Source: Halomonas alimentaria (GTDB lineage Bacteria; Pseudomonadota; Gammaproteobacteria; Pseudomonadales; Halomonadaceae). Taken from it: 64,000 nucleotides of DNA. The notes beneath the pieces were generated by a model that saw only the letters and a list, made by a program, of their open reading frames with translations, had not been told where the DNA came from and did not search any database. The position numbers and the translations under genes were made by a program. The DNA lies in the NCBI RefSeq assembly GCF_009902005.1, contig NZ_WUTT01000001.1, forward strand, positions 2,074,227 to 2,138,226, in the 5' to 3' direction. Position 1 is the first letter of the stretch. Every line of letters begins with the position of its first letter. This document shows, piece after piece, positions 36,143-43,781 of this stretch.

Positions 36143-38116
36143 ATGACCCAATCAGGAAAGATGCACCGCTCCATCGCTGCTCTCAGCCGCGGCAAGAAAC
36201 GCCTGATTATGGTGGCCACGGACCTCGTGGCGCTGCCCCTGGCGCTATGGTCGGCCTACGCGCTTCGGCTCGCCGAATGGTGGCCGGAGCGCTACTTGCA
36301 GCCCTATTGGTGGTTGTTCGTGATCCTGCCGCCGGTGGGGGTGTTCATTTTCGCTCGGCTGGGGTTGTATCGCGCGGTGGTGCGCTTCATGGGGCCCCAG
36401 TCGCTGTGGGCGGTGGTCAAGGGTTCGCTGCTCATGGCGGTGCTGATGTGGGCGGCGGCATACTTCTATGGCTGGGAAAGCTTCCCGCGCTCGGTCCCGA
36501 TCAACTTCGCCCTGGTCACCCTGGTGTATGTGGGTGGCACCCGCCTGCTGGTGCGCAGCTACTACCAGTGGCTGATCAAGCACTACATCAAGAAGGAGTC
36601 GGTGGCCATCTACGGCGCCGGCGGGGCCGGGCACCAGCTGGCCATGGCGCTCTCCAGCGGGCACGAGTACTATGTCGCTGCCTTCCTGGATGACTCCCCG
36701 GCGCTGTGGCAGAGCATCATCAAGGGCGTGAAGGTGCATAACCCGGCCCATTTTAAGGACGTGGCCGCAGAGCTGGGCATCACGCGCGTGCTGCTGGCCA
36801 TGCCCTCTGCCAGCAAGGCCCAGCGCAAGCAGGCGCTGGATCAGTTGGTCGACCTGCCGGTGCACGTGCAAACGGTGCCCTCCATGCCGGAGATCGTCGC
36901 CGGGGAGGCCAGCATGGATCAGCTGCAAGAGGTGGAGCTTGAGGACCTGCTGGGCCGCGACCCGGTGCCACCGCGGCGGGAGTTGGTCGATGCCAGCGTG
37001 CGTGGCAAGGTGGTGATGGTTACTGGTGCCGGTGGCTCCATCGGCAGCGAGATGTGTCGCCAGGTGATGCGTGGCGGGCCCAGCGCGCTGATCCTGTTCG
37101 AGGTCTGCGAGTACGGCCTGTACGCCATCGAGCACGAGCTCGAGGCCATGCGTATCGAGATGGGCGCCAGTTTCCCCCTCGTCGCGCTGCTCGGCAACGT
37201 GTGCGATCGCAACCGGGTGGAAGCAGCCATCCGCCACTATGGGGTTCAGACCCTCTACCACGCCGCCGCCTACAAGCACGTGCCCATCGTCGAGAACAAC
37301 GTACTGGAGGGCGTGCGCAACAACGTGCACGGCACCCGGGTGGTGGCGGAGAGCGCCGCCCGGCTTGGCGTGGAGCGCTGCGTGCTGATCTCCACCGACA
37401 AGGCGGTGCGCCCCACCAACGTGATGGGCGCCACCAAGCGCATGGCCGAGTTGGTGCTGCAGGACCTGGCCAGCTGCTATGCGTTGAAGGAGGGCCACCG
37501 CACCATCTTCAGCATGGTGCGCTTCGGCAATGTGCTGGGTTCCAGCGGCTCGGTGGTGCCGCTGTTCCGCCGCCAGCTGGAGCAGGGCGGGCCGCTTACT
37601 GTCACCCATCCAGAGATCACCCGCTTCTTCATGACCATTCCCGAGGCGGCACTGCTGGTCATCCAGGCCGGCTCCATGGCGGAAGGCGGCGATGTGTTCG
37701 TGCTGGACATGGGCGATTCGGTGAAGATCGTCGACCTGGCTAGGCGCATGATCCAGCTCACCGGCCTGGAGGTGAAGGACGAGGAGAACCCCGATGGCGA
37801 CATCGAGGTGATGTTCAGCGGCCTGCGCCCCGGCGAGAAGCTCTATGAGGAGCTGCTGATCGGCGACAGCGTGGTCGGCACCCAGCACCCCAAGATCCTG
37901 CGCGCCCACGAGGAGGTGCTCCCGCATCGAGAGCTGGTGGCGTTGCTGGAGGAGTTACGTGAGGCAGAGCGAGAGTTGGATAGCAGTCGCGCCTGTGCTG
38001 TGCTCAAGCGTGGTGTGAGCGGCTTCGCGCATAGCGGAGATATGGTGGATCTGTTGCCGAATGGGTGTGGGAAGTCAGGCAACACCATTGTGGAGGTGAT
38101 CGCGGCGAGGCATTGA
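36143..38116 (+). CDS. WbpM/PglF-type UDP-GlcNAc 4,6-dehydratase
   Basis: 657 residues. Four N-terminal membrane helices (about residues 20-125) precede a first Rossmann segment (ESVAIYGAGGAGHQLAMALS) and a second with VVMVTGAGGSIGSEMCRQVM. The active region is VLISTDKAVRPTNVMGATKR, with Met in place of the usual Tyr as in WbpM and FlaA1. It converts UDP-GlcNAc to UDP-4-keto-6-deoxy-GlcNAc at the membrane, feeding the DegT aminotransferase at 32486. A strong terminator follows, ending the locus. Confidence 0.93.
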   Translation: MTQSGKMHRSIAALSRGKKRLIMVATDLVALPLALWSAYALRLAEWWPERYLQPYWWLFVILPPVGVFIFARLGLYRAVVRFMGPQSLWAVVKGSLLMAVLMWAAAYFYGWESFPRSVPINFALVTLVYVGGTRLLVRSYYQWLIKHYIKKESVAIYGAGGAGHQLAMALSSGHEYYVAAFLDDSPALWQSIIKGVKVHNPAHFKDVAAELGITRVLLAMPSASKAQRKQALDQLVDLPVHVQTVPSMPEIVAGEASMDQLQEVELEDLLGRDPVPPRRELVDASVRGKVVMVTGAGGSIGSEMCRQVMRGGPSALILFEVCEYGLYAIEHELEAMRIEMGASFPLVALLGNVCDRNRVEAAIRHYGVQTLYHAAAYKHVPIVENNVLEGVRNNVHGTRVVAESAARLGVERCVLISTDKAVRPTNVMGATKRMAELVLQDLASCYALKEGHRTIFSMVRFGNVLGSSGSVVPLFRRQLEQGGPLTVTHPEITRFFMTIPEAALLVIQAGSMAEGGDVFVLDMGDSVKIVDLARRMIQLTGLEVKDEENPDGDIEVMFSGLRPGEKLYEELLIGDSVVGTQHPKILRAHEEVLPHRELVALLEELREAERELDSSRACAVLKRGVSGFAHSGDMVDLLPNGCGKSGNTIVEVIAARH

Positions 38117-38139
38117 GCTGCTGGCTTTCTTGATGATCA

Positions 38140-38183
38140 GAAGCCGCCGTCTCGAGAGATCGAGGCGGCGGCTTCGTTGTTTT
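38140..38183 (+). terminator. Rho-independent terminator of the polysaccharide locus
   Basis: A long GC-rich stem (GAAGCCGCCG...CGGCGGCTTC with GAGA at the tip) followed by GTTGTTTT. It lies between convergent genes and may also serve pilD on the other strand. Confidence 0.85.
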
Positions 38184-39033
38184 ACAGCAGAAAAAACCGC
38201 CCATACATCGCCATCAGCGGCTCGCCACCCAGCAGGGTGATCCAGCCGGCGAGTGCCAGGTAGGGGCCGAAGGGCATGGGGGCGCCGCGCAGCTTGGGCA
38301 CGGCGAGCTGGATCAGGATGCCGAGCACCGCGCCGACGCCGGCGGAGAGGATCAGCAGTAGCGGCAGGTATTGCCAGCCCATCCAGGCGCCCAGGGCGGC
38401 GAGCAGCTTGAAGTCGCCGTAGCCCATGCCCTCCTTGCCGGTGATCAGCTTGAAGGCCCAGTAGAAGCTCCATAGCACCAGGTACCCGGCCATGGCGCCG
38501 ATCACCGCGCTTTCCAGCATCAGCGGCTGGAAGAGTAGCTGGTAGAGAAGGCCCGCCCACAAGAGCGGCAGGGTGAGGGAATCCGGCAGTAGCTGGGTGC
38601 GCAGGTCGATCACCGCCATGGCCAGCAGCGAGAGGCACGCCCCGAGGATAAACAGCCCCTGCCAGGTGGCGCCGAACAGCACCGCCACGGCGAACGCCAG
38701 GGCACCGCCGGCCAGCTCCACCAGCGGATACTGGGGGCTGATGCGGGCATGGCAGTTGGCGCAGCGCCCGCGGCGCTTCAGCCAGCCGAGCACCGGGATG
38801 TTGTCGTGCCAGGCGATCGGGTGCTCGCAACTCGGGCACATGGAACGCGGGGTAACCAGGTTGAAGGGTTCGTGGTGCTCCTCGGGCAGCTCCAGCGCCT
38901 CGCGCGCCTCGGCCCGCCAGCCGCGCATCAGCATCACCGGCAGGCGGGCGATCACCACGTTGAGGAAGCTGCCGAGGCAGAGGCCGATGAAGGCGGTGAG
39001 GGGATAGAGGAGGGAAGGGGGGAGGTCGAGCAC
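38182..39033 (-). CDS. pilD: Prepilin peptidase / N-methyltransferase PilD
   Basis: About 283 residues. GTG 39033 (or TTG 39036) is chosen with AAGGAAG upstream; a longer open frame would begin inside a REP-like repeat and add residues unrelated to the family. Two CxxC pairs (CPSCEHPIAW, RGRCANCHARIS) bind zinc in the methyltransferase domain, and the two catalytic aspartates are in AVIDLRTQLLPDSL and GYGDFKLLAALGAWMG. It cleaves and methylates PilA-type prepilins in the inner membrane. It is separated from pilC by a two-gene DUF4258/DUF2283 module. Confidence 0.95.
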   Translation of the reverse strand: MLDLPPSLLYPLTAFIGLCLGSFLNVVIARLPVMLMRGWRAEAREALELPEEHHEPFNLVTPRSMCPSCEHPIAWHDNIPVLGWLKRRGRCANCHARISPQYPLVELAGGALAFAVAVLFGATWQGLFILGACLSLLAMAVIDLRTQLLPDSLTLPLLWAGLLYQLLFQPLMLESAVIGAMAGYLVLWSFYWAFKLITGKEGMGYGDFKLLAALGAWMGWQYLPLLLILSAGVGAVLGILIQLAVPKLRGAPMPFGPYLALAGWITLLGGEPLMAMYGRFFLL

Positions 39034-39050
39034 CAAGGCTTCCTTAGGCA

Positions 39051-39079
39051 GATCGCCGATAAATCGGGCTCCCACAGTG
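39051..39079 (-). repeat. REP-like element before pilD
   Basis: One copy of the GAGCCCGATTTATCGGCGAT family on the minus strand, immediately upstream of the pilD ribosome-binding site. Confidence 0.75.
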
Positions 39080-39107
39080 TCGGCCTATGGTGCCCGGTGA
39101 AGAATTG

Positions 39108-39305
39108 TCAGGCCGCTTCGCTCTTGAGCAACGGCCAGGCGCCCTGCTTGGAAGCCTCCAGAATCACGACCTCGACGATGGAGCCATCCTCGGCATAGCT
39201 GATATGGGTGTTCCAGTCCTGCGAGGCTTCCCGGACGATGGGCTTATCGGCCAGGTGCAGCACCAGAATATCGTCGGCTTCGTCGTAGGTGGTACGCATG
39301 GTCAT
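39108..39305 (-). CDS. DUF2283-family small protein
   Basis: 65 residues from ATG 39305, whose ATGA overlaps the preceding stop. The N-terminus MRTTYDEADDILVLHLADKP and the SIVEVVILEASK segment match DUF2283. Proteins of this family commonly follow a DUF4258 gene and the pair behaves as a presumed toxin-antitoxin unit, with DUF2283 the likely antitoxin. Function inferred from pairing. Confidence 0.75.
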   Translation of the reverse strand: MTMRTTYDEADDILVLHLADKPIVREASQDWNTHISYAEDGSIVEVVILEASKQGAWPLLKSEAA

Positions 39306-39562
39306 GGCTCCCACTGGAAGTGATGCATCACGGTCTTCACGATCAGTCTATCTTCGATAATCACCGCAGCACAGACCAGGTTGTCGTTCCGGCCCGGAAA
39401 TGTCTTGGCGATCCACATCCGGAACTCGTCTTTGGATCGGATCGTGCCATGCTCAAGCAGATCGAGTAACTGATCCTGGTTGATATACCGCTCTGCCATG
39501 CGCTCGGCGGCGTGGCGAGTCACATGGACTGGTAGCCCGAAACGTTGGGAGAACATCTCCAT
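39302..39562 (-). CDS. DUF4258-family small protein
   Basis: 86 residues; HVTRHAAERMAERYINQDQL and a C-terminal VIIEDRLIVKTVMHHF fit DUF4258, a RelE-like-fold family of putative ribonuclease toxins. It starts 3 bases after the pilC stop and is coupled to the DUF2283 gene. In related bacteria pilC is normally followed directly by pilD, so this module appears to have entered the pilus operon. Confidence 0.72.
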   Translation of the reverse strand: MEMFSQRFGLPVHVTRHAAERMAERYINQDQLLDLLEHGTIRSKDEFRMWIAKTFPGRNDNLVCAAVIIEDRLIVKTVMHHFQWEP

Positions 39563-39565
39563 GCC

Positions 39566-40801
39566 TCAAATCACGCTTCCCAGCTCGAAGATCGGCAGGT
39601 ACATGGAGATCACCAGGCCGCCGACGAGTACGCCGAGCACCACGATGATAAACGGCTCCAGCAGCGAGGTGAGGGTGTCAACCATGTTATCGACCTCTTC
39701 CTCGTAGTAGTCGGCGACGCGGTTGAGCATGGCGTCCAGGGAGCCTGCTTCCTCGCCAATGCCGACCATCTGCACCGCCAGAGGCGGGAACTGTTCGGTC
39801 ATGCGCATGGCGAAGGCGAGCTGCTGGCCGGTTGCGACGTCCTCGCGGATCTGGCCCACGGCACGCTCGTAGACCTTGTTGCCGGTGGCGCCGGCGGCGG
39901 TGTCCAGGGCCTCCACCAGTGGCACGCCGGCGCCGAAGGTGGTGGCCAGGGTGCGCGAGTAGCGCGCCACGGCGGACTTGTCCAGGATCTGGCCGATCAC
40001 CGGGATCTTCAGCGACCAGGCGTGCATGCGGTAGGCAAAGCTCTCGGATCGCTTCACCCCGGTGCGGATAAAGAAGATGAAGGCCGCGATGCCGACAATG
40101 AACCACCACCAGTAGGCCTGGGCGAACTCCGACAGCGAGATGGTCATGCGGGTCATGGCTGGCAGTTCGGCGCCGAAGCCGTGGAACAGGCTCTCGAACT
40201 GCGGCACCACCTTGATCAGCAGCAGAGCGGTAACGCCAATACCTACCGCGATAACCGCGGCGGGATACCACAGCGCCTTCTTTACCCGCGACTTGAGCGA
40301 CTCCACCTTCTCCTTGTAGGTGGCCACGCGTTCGAGCATTCGATCCAGCGAGCCGGACTGCTCACCGGCCGCCACCAGGTTGCAGAACAGCTTGTCGAAG
40401 TGCTGCGGATGGCGCTGCATCGCCTCGGAGAAGCTGGCGCCGGCGCCCACGTCGTTCATCAGCTCCTGTACCAGGGCGCTCATGGCGGGTTTCTTCATGC
40501 TCTCCGCCACTACCTGAAAGGCCTGCAGGATCGGCACGCCGGCACGGATCATGGTGGCCATCTGGCGGGCGAACAGCATGATGTCGCGGGGCTTGATCTT
40601 GCCCATGCCGCCGCCGATCCCTCCCTTGCGGCGTACGTTCTTGACGATGATGTTCTGGCCGCCGAGGATCCGCTCGACCTCCTGCTTCTGGGCGGCGATG
40701 ATCTCGCCGCCCACCTTGCGCCCGCCGGGGCCCTTGCCGGTCCAGTTCCAGCGGTAGAGCTTGGTCTTCTGGTTAGACCTGAGTTTGGTTGCCGTGGCCA
40801 T
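39566..40801 (-). CDS. pilC: Type IV pilus inner membrane protein PilC
   Basis: 411 residues with two T2SF domains: FARQMATMIRAGVPILQAFQ (about residue 75) and YSRTLATTFGAGVPLVEALD (about residue 280). Membrane helices lie at the end of each domain, and the C-terminus LEPFIIVVLGVLVGGLVISM then MYLPIFELGSVI is the usual ending. PilC is the platform on which PilB drives pilin assembly. It lies downstream of pilB across a REP-containing gap. Confidence 0.96.
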   Translation of the reverse strand: MATATKLRSNQKTKLYRWNWTGKGPGGRKVGGEIIAAQKQEVERILGGQNIIVKNVRRKGGIGGGMGKIKPRDIMLFARQMATMIRAGVPILQAFQVVAESMKKPAMSALVQELMNDVGAGASFSEAMQRHPQHFDKLFCNLVAAGEQSGSLDRMLERVATYKEKVESLKSRVKKALWYPAAVIAVGIGVTALLLIKVVPQFESLFHGFGAELPAMTRMTISLSEFAQAYWWWFIVGIAAFIFFIRTGVKRSESFAYRMHAWSLKIPVIGQILDKSAVARYSRTLATTFGAGVPLVEALDTAAGATGNKVYERAVGQIREDVATGQQLAFAMRMTEQFPPLAVQMVGIGEEAGSLDAMLNRVADYYEEEVDNMVDTLTSLLEPFIIVVLGVLVGGLVISMYLPIFELGSVI

Positions 40802-40833
40802 GGTGTGTTCCCTGTTCCTTGCGAATGCTGTTG

Positions 40834-40965
40834 TTGGAGCCCGATTATTGTGGGAGCCCGGTTATTGTGGGAGCCCGATTTATCGGCGATAGCGGCGTTG
40901 CCCAGGCCTGCGGCCTCCATCGTCGAGGCGTCGAACCGGCAGAATCTGCGCTCCTACAGTGGCTT
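40834..40965. repeat. REP-like cluster between pilB and pilC
   Basis: Two partial copies (GGAGCCCGATTATTGTG, GGAGCCCGGTTATTGTG) and one full GAGCCCGATTTATCGGCGAT are tandemly arranged, followed by the inverted half CAGAATCTGCGCTCCTACAG. They fill most of the 174-base gap. Confidence 0.85.
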
Positions 40966-40975
40966 TCTCTCAGCG

Positions 40976-42745
40976 TTAATCCTTCGTCACCCTGAACACT
41001 TCCGCCAGGCTGGTCACGCCCTGCATCGCCTTGAGCAGGGCGCTGCGGCGCAGGTCCGGGTGGCCTTCCTCGCGGGCCTGGGTGTCGAAATCCATGGAGT
41101 TGCCGTTGCGCATGATCAGCTGGCTCATGGCGTTGCTGATCGGTACCACCTCGTAGATACCCACGCGGCCCTTGAAGCCCTTGGTGCAGTGCTTGCAGCC
41201 CACCGGTTCGAAGATGGTGGCGTCAGCGATCTCCTCGGGCGTGAAGCCCTGTTGCTCCAATACCTCGTGGGGAATATCCGCGGGCTGCTTGCAGTGCTTG
41301 CATAGCCGTCGCGCCAGGCGCTGGGCGATGATCAGGCTCACGGAGCTGGCGATATTGAATGGCGCCAGGCCCATGTTGGCGAGACGCGTGAGCGTTTCTG
41401 CCGCCGAGTTGGTGTGCACGGTGGAGAGCACCAGGTGGCCGGTCTGGGAGGCCTTCACGGCGATCTCGGCGGTCTCCAGGTCACGGATCTCACCCACCAT
41501 CACCACATCCGGATCCTGCCGCAAGAAGGCGCGCAGGGCGCTGGCGAAGTCGAGCCCGATCTTGGGCAGCACGTTGACCTGATTGACCCCGGGCACCTTG
41601 ATCTCCACCGGGTCCTCGGCGGTGCAGATGTTGCGCTCCACCTCGTTCAAGATATTGATGCCGGTATAGAGCGTTACCGTCTTGCCGCTGCCGGTGGGGC
41701 CCGTGACCAGGATCATACCCTGAGGCTGGTCCAACACCGTCTCGTACATCGCCTTTTGCTCGGGGGTGAAGCCGAGCTGCTCGATGCCGATCTGCGCCGA
41801 AGTGGGGTCGAGGATACGAAGCACCACCTTCTCGCCGTATACCGTGGGCAGCGAGTTGACGCGGAAGTCGATGGAGCGCGACTTGGAGAGGCGCAGCTTG
41901 ATGGCGCCGTCCTGTGGCAGGCGGCGTTCTGAGATGTCGAGGCGCGACATCACCTTGAGGCGCGCGGCGATGCGGGTGCGCATGGCGAAGGGCGGATGAG
42001 CCACGTCGTGGAGCATGCCGTCGATGCGAAAACGCACCCGGTAGCTGGTCTCGTAGGGCTCGAAGTGGATATCCGAGGCACCGCGGTTGATGGCGTCGAG
42101 CAGGATCTTGTTGACGAATTTGATGATCGGCGCGTCTTCCCGGGCCGACTGTGCGTCGGCATGGATATCCACCTCGCCGCTGCCATCCTCGTCGCCATAG
42201 CCCAGCTCGCCGATGGCGTCGTCCACGCCCTTGAGCGAGTCGAGCATGCTCTTCTCGCTATTGGCGAGATAGCCCTCCAGCACCGGCACCAACTGGTCCA
42301 CCGGGGCGAGGATCCCCTCCGGCGTCAGGCCCGTGGCGAACTGCAGCTCGTCGAGCTGTGCCAGGGTGGAGGGGTAGGGCACCGCCACGGTGAGGCGGTG
42401 GCCGTGCTGGATCAGCGGCAGCACCTTTAGCTTACGCAGGATCTTCTCGGGGAAGCGCTCGGCCTTGGGCAGCGTCTCCGCGCGGATGGCGTCCAGGTCC
42501 ATGATCGGCAGGCCATACTCCCAAGCCGCGGTCAGCGTGGCCTGGCGGGCTGAGACCAACCCGGTATCGATCACATGCTCCAGCAGCGACACCTCGCTCT
42601 CCCGAGCCTCCTCCTCGGCGCGCACCGCTGCGGCGTGGGTGAGCCGCCCATCCGCCACCAGCCGCCGCGCCAGGCCGCGCAGCCCACTGGTTTCGGGCTC
42701 GGCGGCGTGCAGTGAAGCATTGGGTGGGGAGCGGTAGTCGTTCAT
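40976..42745 (-). CDS. pilB: Type IV pilus assembly ATPase PilB
   Basis: 589 residues. An N-terminal MshEN/GspE_N domain precedes the ATPase core: Walker A GPTGSGKTVTLYTG, Asp box DPVEIKVPGVNQV, Walker B DPDVVMVGEIRDLETAE, His box TGHLVLSTVHTNSA. A zinc tetracysteine is formed by CKHCKQP and CKHCTKGF. PilB is the cytoplasmic motor for pilus extension, acting on PilC and PilM. First gene of the minus-strand pil group and divergent from pilA. Confidence 0.96.
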   Translation of the reverse strand: MNDYRSPPNASLHAAEPETSGLRGLARRLVADGRLTHAAAVRAEEEARESEVSLLEHVIDTGLVSARQATLTAAWEYGLPIMDLDAIRAETLPKAERFPEKILRKLKVLPLIQHGHRLTVAVPYPSTLAQLDELQFATGLTPEGILAPVDQLVPVLEGYLANSEKSMLDSLKGVDDAIGELGYGDEDGSGEVDIHADAQSAREDAPIIKFVNKILLDAINRGASDIHFEPYETSYRVRFRIDGMLHDVAHPPFAMRTRIAARLKVMSRLDISERRLPQDGAIKLRLSKSRSIDFRVNSLPTVYGEKVVLRILDPTSAQIGIEQLGFTPEQKAMYETVLDQPQGMILVTGPTGSGKTVTLYTGINILNEVERNICTAEDPVEIKVPGVNQVNVLPKIGLDFASALRAFLRQDPDVVMVGEIRDLETAEIAVKASQTGHLVLSTVHTNSAAETLTRLANMGLAPFNIASSVSLIIAQRLARRLCKHCKQPADIPHEVLEQQGFTPEEIADATIFEPVGCKHCTKGFKGRVGIYEVVPISNAMSQLIMRNGNSMDFDTQAREEGHPDLRRSALLKAMQGVTSLAEVFRVTKD

Positions 42746-43174
42746 GGCGTCTCGCTGTGGCGATGAAAGGCGTTCAGTGCCTTGTGTAAAAGGCTGGCTA
42801 TCCCCTGGGGAGCCCGATGTGTCTGTGGGAGCCCGATTTATCGGCGATCAAGGCTGACAAATGCCATGTCGGCATCACAATATGCCCCATTCTAGCCCCT
42901 CGCCGCCCCCGCGCCCACCCACATGCCCCAAGGCGAACCACGCGAATTCAACCCTGTCCGCCGGCCCGTCTTCTGCCCAGCACAAAATATTGATCCCGCA
43001 CAGGAAGAAAATCGCCTCTCGGGCTACCCTTCACCTTGCAAGAGGGCGGTTCGTAACTTAATGTAATCTTAGGTGCCGGATCATGGGTGCCGAGCGTGTG
43101 AATCGGGCGGCTCGCCGCCCACTGCAACCCGAAGGGCCTTCGGGCCGGACGGACAGGAGCAAAGGGGCAAGACG
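42746..43174. promoter_or_regulatory. Divergent pilB-pilA gap
   Basis: 429 bases without a gene. REP-like copies occupy 42807-42850. AAAGGGG precedes the pilA ATG. No convincing sigma-54 (GG-N10-GC) or sigma-70 promoter for pilA was found by eye. Confidence 0.5.
42807..42850 (+). repeat. REP-like elements upstream of pilB
   Basis: A truncated GGGAGCCCGATGTGTCTGTG directly followed by a full GAGCCCGATTTATCGGCGAT copy. Confidence 0.8.
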
Positions 43175-43672
43175 ATGAAAAAACATGAGATGCTGAAAAC
43201 GAAGCGCAGTCAGGGTGGTTTTACCCTGATAGAATTGATGATCGTGGTGGCGATTGTTGGTATTTTGGCGGCAATTGCAATCCCTCGATATCAGGATTAT
43301 GTTACTCGTTCTCAAGTTACTGAAGGATTAAACCTAGCTGGGCCTGCAAAGATAGCCATTGCTGAATTTTTTCAGACTGGCGGGACGTCAGCATCTCTAA
43401 GTAATCCAGCAACAGCAAATGATATTGTTGGTTACAGTGGGGCGGTTAGCAAATACGTTCAGAGTATAACAGTAGGTGTGGATGCTGCTGCCTCCGATCC
43501 CATAATTACCATTCTTTATGATAACCCTCCAGCTGATGGAATGGGTTCTGGAACCGGTGATAAGACCTTGATTCTTACTGGTCTTGAAAGGAATGGTGCA
43601 TTTGACTGGGAATGTACGCAGGGTGCGAACTCTGATAATGACTCCGCTGTTCCCTCTGAGTGTAGGAACTAG
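43175..43672 (+). CDS. pilA: Type IVa major pilin PilA
   Basis: 165 residues from ATG 43175. The prepilin leader is 15 residues; cleavage falls in [17 protein letters not shown], with Glu at mature position 5. A C-terminal cysteine pair ([15 protein letters not shown]) would close the D-loop. PilD should process it and PilB/PilC assemble it. Past the leader the gene is clearly AT-rich compared with pilB and pilC, a sign of lateral exchange. The convergent ligase gene suggests it is O-glycosylated. A terminator follows directly. Confidence 0.95.
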   Translation: MKKHEMLKTKRSQGGFTLIELMIVVAIVGILAAIAIPRYQDYVTRSQVTEGLNLAGPAKIAIAEFFQTGGTSASLSNPATANDIVGYSGAVSKYVQSITVGVDAAASDPIITILYDNPPADGMGSGTGDKTLILTGLERNGAFDWECTQGANSDNDSAVPSECRN

Positions 43673-43702
43673 AGTATCAGGTGTTAAATCTTGCGCTATA
43701 AT

Positions 43703-43746
43703 AAGCAGCAGCTGACATTAATGTCGGCTGCTGCTTTATTTTTTAG
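43703..43746 (+). terminator. pilA terminator
   Basis: AGCAGCAGCTGACATT pairs with AATGTCGGCTGCTGCT, followed by TTATTTTTT. It lies between convergent pilA and the ligase gene. Confidence 0.9.
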
Positions 43747-43781
43747 AAGTGGTTGGCCGTGCTGGTGGGGTTTATTTTCTG

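Noticed and set aside
36245..37927. 560-codon frame antisense to the WbpM-like gene
   Set aside because: Shadow frame with repetitive composition and no recognisable fold.
39034..39075. Longer PilD start reading MGARFIGD
   Set aside because: Those residues are encoded by a REP-like repeat; AAGGAAG and the family N-terminus point to 39033-39036.
39545..41305. 586-codon plus-strand frame across pilC
   Set aside because: Antisense to pilC and part of pilB and running through a REP cluster; no motif.
43021..43070. Sigma-54 or sigma-70 promoter for pilA
   Set aside because: No GG-N10-GC pair fits; TTGCAA and TAATCT are 22 bases apart, too far for sigma-70.
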